Under the pieces are notes generated by a model that saw nothing but the letters and a program-made list of their open reading frames with translations, was not told where the DNA came from and made no database searches. The position numbers and the translations under genes are program-made. Positions 57,609 to 64,000 of a stretch of 64,000 nucleotides of DNA are shown here, one piece after another. This DNA is from DASYQD01 sp963837455 (lineage in GTDB: Bacteria; Acidobacteriota; Thermoanaerobaculia; Multivoradales; JAIOJS01), in NCBI GenBank assembly GCA_963837455.1, contig CAWINM010000009.1, positions 197,647 to 261,646 of the forward strand, in the 5' to 3' direction. How positions within the stretch are numbered: position 1 is the first letter of the stretch; the number at the start of each line of letters is the position of its first letter.

Positions 57609-58079
57609 ATGCGCCGACTCGCTTGCCTCGTGCTCGCCGCCCTCGCCCTTGCCCCGACGATCGCGGCTGGTGCCGCCGACACGCCGCCCAGGGCCCCAAC
57701 CCTCTACCAGCGGCTGGGAGGCTACGACGCCCTCGCCGCGGTGACCGACGACTTCATCGGGCGCCTCGCCGCCGATCCCCAGATCGCCCGCTTCTTCGCC
57801 GGCCACAGCAAGGACTCGCTGGGCCGCATCCGCCAGCTGGTGGTGGACCAGCTCTGCGCCGCCACCGGCGGCCCCTGCGTCTACATCGGCCGCGACATGA
57901 AGACGGCGCACCAGGGAATGGGGATCACCGAGGCGGACTGGAAGGCCGCCGCCGGCCACCTGGGGGAGACCCTCGACAAGCTCAAGGTGCCGCAGAGGGA
58001 GAAGGGGGAAGTGCTGGCCCTGGTGACGTCGCTGCACGACGACATCGTCGAGCAGCCGATGGCGGCTGGGGCGCACTGA
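57609..58079 (+). CDS. exported group I-type truncated hemoglobin
   Basis: Protein of 156 residues with a signal peptide ('MRRLACLVLAALALAPTIAAGAA') followed by a truncated globin: 'LYQRLGGYDALAAVTDDFIGRL', 'IARFFAGHSKDSLGRIRQLV', 'QLCAATGGPCVYIGRDMKTAHQGMGI' (the proximal His is expected in 'AHQGM') and 'DWKAAAGHLGETLDKL'. The heme protein would sit in the periplasm or envelope, where it could bind NO or O2. It has a strong ribosome-binding site (GAAGGAGG) before ATG 57609. It has no redox partner in the window. Confidence 0.88.
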   Translation: MRRLACLVLAALALAPTIAAGAADTPPRAPTLYQRLGGYDALAAVTDDFIGRLAADPQIARFFAGHSKDSLGRIRQLVVDQLCAATGGPCVYIGRDMKTAHQGMGITEADWKAAAGHLGETLDKLKVPQREKGEVLALVTSLHDDIVEQPMAAGAH

Positions 58080-58082
58080 TCC

Positions 58083-58113
58083 GGTGCGCTGACCGCCGGG
58101 TGCGCTGACCGCC
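58083..58113. repeat. 15-base tandem direct repeat
   Basis: GGTGCGCTGACCGCC occurs exactly at 58083-58097 and 58099-58113, with a degenerate third copy overlapping the globin stop just upstream. The spacing is 16 bases. The rest of the 332-base gap to 58411 holds no gene that I can support, only the promoter at 58334. Confidence 0.6.
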
Positions 58114-58333
58114 CGGTTGCACCAGCCGCGCTCGTGCGGCAGCGGCAAGAGCTGCCCAGGCCCGGTGGCGTCCGCGCGGCGCCGCCGGGCCCTCTCTGTG
58201 GGACCGAACGCTCCGCGGACTGCCGATCCTCCGGATCCACCGCGCGGCGCTGCGTACGTCGGAGCGCCGCGGGCCGCTACGGGCCCGCCCCGACATCGCG
58301 AGCGCGCGTAACGGGTCGAAGCGACCGGTCTCC

Positions 58334-58362
58334 TTGACCCCTCTCGCGCCCGCTTGTACATT
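58334..58362 (+). promoter_or_regulatory. sigma70-type promoter of the acyl-CoA dehydrogenase operon
   Basis: TTGACC (58334-58339), a 17-base spacer, then TACATT (58357-58362): near-consensus -35 and -10 at ideal distance. It lies 50 bases upstream of the ATG at 58412, which has GAAAGGA before it. This is the clearest promoter in the window. Confidence 0.7.
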
Positions 58363-58411
58363 GCCAGAGGATCGCTGCCGGCCCCCCGCCCGAGAGAAAG
58401 GACGTCCCGAG

Positions 58412-59552
58412 ATGAGGATCGAGCTTCTCGAGGAGCAGAAGCTGCTCCGTGACACCGTGCGCCGTTTTGCCACCGAGGTGGTGGCGCCGCGCGCCCGCGA
58501 GATCGACGAGAGCGGCGAGTTCCCCCGGGAGTTCTTCACGCGGGCCGCCGAGCTGGGGCTCGCCGGAGTGGCGGTGCCGGAGGAGTATGGCGGCGCCGGC
58601 ATGGACACCATCGCCTACTGCCTGGCGATCGAGGAGGTCAGCCGGGCCTGCGCGAGCAGCGGCGTCATCCTCTCGGTCAACAACTCGTTGGTCTGCGACC
58701 CGCTGCTCAAGTTCGGCAACGAGGAGCAGAAGAAACGGTGGCTCACGCCACTCGCCGCCGGCGAGCTCTCGGGGTGCTTCGCGCTCACCGAGCCCGGCGC
58801 GGGCAGCGACGCCGGGGGCCTGCGCACCACCGCCCGCCGCGACGGCGACGCCTACGTGCTCGACGGCAACAAGGTGTTCATCACCAACGGCACCGACGCC
58901 GACGTCGCGCTCGTCTTCGCCACCGTCGACCTCGCCAAGAAACACCGCGGCATCACCGCCTTCATCGTCTCTGCCGACACCCCGGGGTTCGCCCGTGGCG
59001 GGCACGAGTACAAGCTGGGAGTCAACGCCTCGGGCACCACCGAGCTCTCCTTCCAGGGAATGCGGGTGCCGGCGGCGCAGCGGTTGGGCGAGGAGGGGGA
59101 GGGGTTCAAGATCGCCATGGCCACCCTCGACGGCGGCCGCATCGGCATCTCGGCGCAGGCGGTGGGCATCGCGCGCGGCGCCCTCGAGGAGGCGATGGCC
59201 TACGCCCAGGAGCGCGGCAGTTCGGCAGGCCGATCGCCGACTTCCAGGCCATCCAGTTCTAGCTCGCCGACATGTCCACCGAGCTCGACGCCGCGCGGCT
59301 GCTCACCTGGAACGCGGCGTGCGCTCAAGGACCGGGGCGCCGCTACTCGCCGAGGCGGCGCAGGCCAAGCTCTACGCGTCGCAGATGGCGCAGCGCGTGA
59401 CCAACCTGGCGCTGCAGATCTACGGCGGCTACGGCTACACCAAGGAGTACGACATCGAGCGCCACTTCCGCGACGCGCGCATCACGGAGATCTACGAGGG
59501 CACGAGCGAGATCCAGAAGCTGGTGATCGCGCGCGCGGTGCTCGAGGCCTGA
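58412..59552 (+). CDS. acyl-CoA dehydrogenase, copy 1 (frameshifted)
   Basis: FAD-dependent alpha,beta-dehydrogenation of acyl-CoA. Clean up to ~59215: 'VPEEYGGAGMDTIAYCLAIEE', 'CFALTEPGAGSDAGGLRTTA', 'DAYVLDGNKVFITNG', 'HEYKLGVNASGTTELSFQGM' and 'LGEEGEGFKIAMATLDGGRIGI'. Then come an indel near 59217, a TAG at 59260-59262 in 'AIQF*LADMSTEL' where the family has Lys or Gln, and another indel near 59325. The C-terminus is normal: 'IYGGYGYTKEYDIERHFRDA' and 'ITEIYEGTSEIQKLVIAR' (catalytic Glu in YEGTSE). It resembles short-chain/butyryl or isovaleryl-type enzymes. Chain length is not assignable. Confidence 0.9.
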
Positions 59553-59576
59553 CGGCCGCAGCAGGGCAGTCAGGCG

Positions 59577-60763
59577 ATGCTCACCGTCGAGCAGGCACCA
59601 CCGGTCAGCTTCGGGCTCACCCAGGAGCAGGAGCTGCTGCGTCAGGAGCTGCGCCGTTTCGGCGAGGAGCGTGTCCGCCCCGGCAGCGCGGAGCGCGACG
59701 CCCAGCGCGAGTTCCCCGCCGAGCTGGTGCGCGAGCTCGGCGAGATGGGCCTCCTCGGCTGCTTCGTCCCCGAGCGCTGGGGTGGCGCCGGCTTCGATCA
59801 GGTGAGCTACGCGGTGGCGATCGAGGAGCTGGCGCGGGCCTGCCCGTCGATCGCCGTCACCATCAGCGTCAGCAACTCGGTCTGCTGCTGGCCGATCCTC
59901 AACTTCGGCAGCGACGAGCTCAAGGAGCGTGCGCTGCGCGCGAGCTCGCGGCGGGCGACGCGCTGGGGGGCTTCGGCCTCAGCGAGCCCGGCGGCGGCAG
60001 CGACGTCGCCGGCATGAAATCCACGGCGCGCCGCGACGGGGACGAGTGGGTGCTCGACGGCGAGAAGGCGTGGATCACCAACGCCGGCTTCGCCCGCTGG
60101 TACGTGGTGGTGGCGCGGACGCGCCCGGCCTCGGCCGCTGGCGGGGCGAGCCGCGGGCTCTCCGCCTTCGCCGTGCCGGCCGACGCGCCCGGTTTCTCGG
60201 TGGGGGCGCCGGAGCACAAGCTCGGCCTGCGGGCCTCGCGTACGGCGCCGATCCACTTCACCGGTTGCCGCATCCCGGCGGGGAACCTGCTGGGCGAGGA
60301 GGGGCAGGGGTTCAAGATCGCCATGGCGACGCTCGACCACTCGCGGGTGGGCATCGCCGCGCAGGCGGTGGGCATCCACCAGCGGGCGCTCGAGCTGGCG
60401 GTGGGCTACGCTCGCGAACGGCGCCAGTTCGGGGTGCCGATCGCGGAGCACCAGGCGATCCAGCTCAAGCTGGCGCAGATGGCGACCGAGCTCGAGGCGG
60501 CACGCGCGCTCACCCGCGCCGCCGCCGCCCTCGCCGACAGCGGCAACAAGGAGGCCGGCCGCTTCGCCTCGCAGGCCAAGCTCTACGCCAGCGAGGCTGC
60601 CAACCGCGCCTGCTGGGAGAGCCTGCAGGTACACGGCGGCAACGGCTTCTCCGACGAGTACGAGATCTCGCGCCTCTACCGCGACGTGCGCGTCACCACC
60701 ATCTACGAGGGGACGAGCGAGATGCAGCGGCTGGTCATCGCGCGGCGGCTGCTCCGCGGCTGA
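59577..60763 (+). CDS. acyl-CoA dehydrogenase, copy 2 (one frameshift)
   Basis: Second acyl-CoA dehydrogenase, about 395 residues, 24 bases after copy 1 and so probably co-transcribed. 'FVPERWGGAGFDQVSYAVAIEE', then an indel near 59937, then 'LAAGDALGGFGLSEPGGGSD', 'WVLDGEKAWITNAGFARWYV', 'HKLGLRASRTAPIHFTGCRI', 'LGEEGQGFKIAMATLDHSRV' and 'VHGGNGFSDEYEISRLYRDV', with the catalytic Glu in 'TIYEGTSEMQRLVIAR'. It is followed by methylmalonyl-CoA mutase genes, which suggests branched-chain or odd-chain acyl-CoA breakdown. The frameshift is likely a consensus error. Confidence 0.9.
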
Positions 60764-60917
60764 GCCCACCGGCCAGCGGGCGACGGCGACGAGCTCGCGG
60801 ACTGGCGGCGGCGGTGGAGCGGTGCGCGACGTCCTCGACCGGGTCGAATCGCCGGCAGCCCGTCGTCGCCCCGGGGAGGCTGAGCGCGGACCGCGCCGGC
60901 CAGACGGCGAGAAACCA

Positions 60918-60951
60918 GCGGCGGCGGCGGCGGCGGCGGCGGCGCCGCCGC
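60918..60951. repeat. GCG triplet run with palindromic end
   Basis: Nine GCG triplets at 60918-60944 merge into a perfect 16-base palindrome at 60936-60951 (GCGGCGGC/GCCGCCGC). It lies in the 250-base gap between the second acyl-CoA dehydrogenase and the mutase small subunit. It could form a strong hairpin and affect transcription, or be simple repeat slippage. No gene is seen in this gap. Confidence 0.6.
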
Positions 60952-61013
60952 GGCGGTGCGCCGGCGGCGCCGGAGACGACGGGGCCCGAGCGCGGTGATA
61001 GCCTTCGCCCCCG

Positions 61014-62625
61014 GTGCGCCGTCACCTCATCACCCCGACGAGCGAGTCCTCCGTACCCCCCAGCTTCGTCCCGGTCTCCTACGACAGCTGGCGCGCCAGG
61101 GTGGTGGCCGAGCTGGGAGACGACGCCGAGCGGCGCCTGCGACGCGAGACGCTCGAGGGGATCGCCGTCGAGCCGCTGTACTCCCCCGATCACTTCCCCG
61201 GGGTGCCGCTGCCGCGACTCGTGCGCGAGTGCGGGTCGTGGCGTATGTGGCAGGAGCTCCCACTGAGCTCGCGAGCGGCCGGGCAAGCGGCGCTGGAGCG
61301 CGAGGCGGGTCGTGGCCTCGGCGGGCTCTGGCTGCGGCTCGACGACGAGGGCGGCACCGCCGCGGACGTGGCAGGCTTCCTGGCGCGGATTCCCGGCGGC
61401 GCCGCCGTCGAGATCGGCGTCGAGTGGGCGGGCGAGCCGCTCGCCGGCGCGGCGCTGCTCGTGGCCGCGGCGCAACGGAGCGGCCGCGAGATCGCGACGC
61501 TCTCGGGTTGCCTGGGCTGCGACCCGCTGGCGACGCTGGCGCGACGCGGCGCGATCTCCGCGGCTGCCGCCGCGCAGCTGGGTGTCGCCGCGCGCTGGGC
61601 GCGCGATCACGCCCCCGGTCTGCGCGCGGGGCTGGTGTCGACTGCGCCGTACGCCGAGGCAGGGGCCGATGCCGCACAGGAGATCGCCTTTGCGCTCGCC
61701 TCCGGCGCTGAGGCGCTGCGCGCCCTGCACGCCGCCGGCCTTGCCGCAGACACAGCGGCGTCCCAGCTCGCGGTCACCACGAGTGTCGGGCGCGACCTCT
61801 ACCTGCAGGTGGCGAAGCTGCGGGCGCTGCGCCTCACGTGGGGGATGCTGCTGGCAAGCCATGGCGCGCCGCCCACGGCGCTGCGACTCCACGGCCGCAC
61901 CGCGTGGCGGACCCAAGGCCTTCGCGACCCCGGCACCGACCTGGTGCGAGCGACGCTCGAGACCCTCGCCGCCGTGCTCGGGGGCTGCGACGACGTGACC
62001 TGCTCGCCCCTGCTCGATCCCGCGAGTGAGCTGGCGCTCGGGCTGCCGCTGGGCAGCGCCACGCAGCTGCTGCTGCGGGAGGAGGCCGGCCTGCACCGCA
62101 TCGCCGACCCCGCCGGCGGCAGCTGGTACGTGGAGGCCCTCACCGCGGCGCTGGCTCGCCGGGGATGGGAGCTGTTCGAGGGGATCGAGCGGCGGGGCGG
62201 CATGACGCGCGAGCCGCCGTGGGTGCCGTGGCGCAGCAGGTGGACGCGGCGGCAGAGCGCCGCCGGCAGGCGCTCGGCAGCGGCCAGCTGCCCATCGTCG
62301 GCGTCACCGTCCATGCCGCCGACGAGGCCGTGCCGCTGCCCTACCGGCCGCTCGCCGCGGAGGGGGCGCATGCGGCCTCGGCGGACGGCGTGTCGAGCGA
62401 GCGGCCGACTCCACGCCACGGCTCCGCGGCGGCCGATCTCGCGGTGGCGGTGCTCGCCGGCGCCCTAGGCGACGGCGAGCTCTTCGCGGCGGCGGTCGAC
62501 GCCGCGGCTGCGGGCGCCTCGCTCGCCGAGCTGGCGGCGGCAATCCCGGCGGCAGGCCCGCCGCTGCGCGCGCCGGCGCTGGTGCCCTGGCGCGACGCCG
62601 AAACCTTCGAGCCGGCGGGGGCGGC

Positions 62626-62629
<4 letters not shown>
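61014..62629 (+). CDS. mutA: methylmalonyl-CoA mutase small (beta) subunit, one frameshift
   Basis: Non-catalytic subunit of the two-subunit mutase, about 538 residues. The TIM-barrel-like half includes 'VEPLYSPDHFPGVPLPRLVR' and 'LGCLGCDPLATLARRG'-type 'LSGCLGCDPLATLARRG'. 'SQLAVTTSVGRDLYLQVAKL' and 'LREEAGLHRIADPAGGSWYV' correspond to the mutase core. A break near 62210 shifts the frame before 'LPIVGVTVHAADEAVPLPYR'. The small subunit lacks a functional B12-binding domain in known two-subunit enzymes. The start is GTG 61014. The stop overlaps the large-subunit gene as GTGA. Confidence 0.85.

Positions 62630-64000
<1,371 letters not shown>

Noticed and set aside
60918..60951. Rho-independent terminator at the GCG run
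   Set aside because: The palindrome could form a hairpin but no T-tract follows on either strand, so I list it only as a repeat.

Overview
The window is very GC-rich DNA, almost fully coding, with genes packed in runs that share 4- or 8-base start/stop overlaps. Several families typical of Acidobacteriota occur together: two VWFA-related proteins of the acidobacterial type, a PadR regulator next to a large duplicated orphan ABC permease (ADOP type), a decayed second ADOP tail, and an Oar-like TonB-dependent receptor. I infer a high-GC acidobacterium (Thermoanaerobaculia- or Vicinamibacteria-like), probably a metagenome or draft assembly. No rRNA, tRNA, CRISPR array, insertion sequence or prophage was recognised.

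Layout. 0-7.6 kb (minus): a six-gene hydrogenase-4/complex-I-like membrane operon, hyfC-E-F-G-(H)I-B. Its large subunit lacks all four [NiFe]-ligating cysteines, so it is an energy-converting-hydrogenase-related (Ehr-type) complex and not a hydrogenase. 8.0-13.7 kb (minus): a translationally coupled trio of an HTH/GH57 alpha-glucan branching-type protein, an alpha-glucan phosphorylase and an outer-membrane-barrel-like protein. 13.8-22.2 kb: a DHH phosphoesterase (minus), then lgt, thiD, ypdA, two VWFA-related secreted proteins, a holin-III/YqjE-like module and a DUF4177 protein. 22.4-32.0 kb: a nine-gene overlapping run, DUF2064 transferase-nnrE/D-tsaE-3-hydroxyacyl-CoA dehydrogenase-phoH-pgpH-ybeY-corC-era.

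32.1-36.5 kb: padR and ADOP permease with a perfect inverted-repeat operator, plus a secreted collagen-like protein on the minus strand. This block separates era from recO. 36.5-44.8 kb: recO-glyQ-glyS, a truncated esterase, ppk2 and ppdK. 44.8-51.6 kb: a GT39 glycosyltransferase, an ADOP remnant, a TonB-dependent receptor and a lipoprotein phosphodiesterase with a TPR tail. 51.7-57.5 kb: mutL-rnc, a membrane-anchored beta-rich protein, asnS and an EamA transporter. 57.6-64.0 kb: an exported truncated globin, two acyl-CoA dehydrogenases and a two-subunit methylmalonyl-CoA mutase that runs off the right edge.

Quality warning: dense +1/-1 frameshifts and two in-frame amber codons occur in patches (about 0.45, 2.8-4.1, 38.0-40.6, 42.5-44.7, 56.0-56.4, 59.2-59.95, 62.2 and 63.8 kb). 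They hit essential genes (glyQ, glyS, asnS), while 14.9-37.5 kb and 44.8-55.9 kb read cleanly. I treat them as consensus errors and annotate the affected genes as full-length CDS with frameshifts.

The most interesting system is the NiFe-less Hyf/Ehr complex. Its antiporter-like subunits keep their charged proton-channel residues, its large subunit has lost the metal site, its small subunit has His for the fourth cluster ligand, and its fused ferredoxin domain appears to keep only one [4Fe-4S] site.
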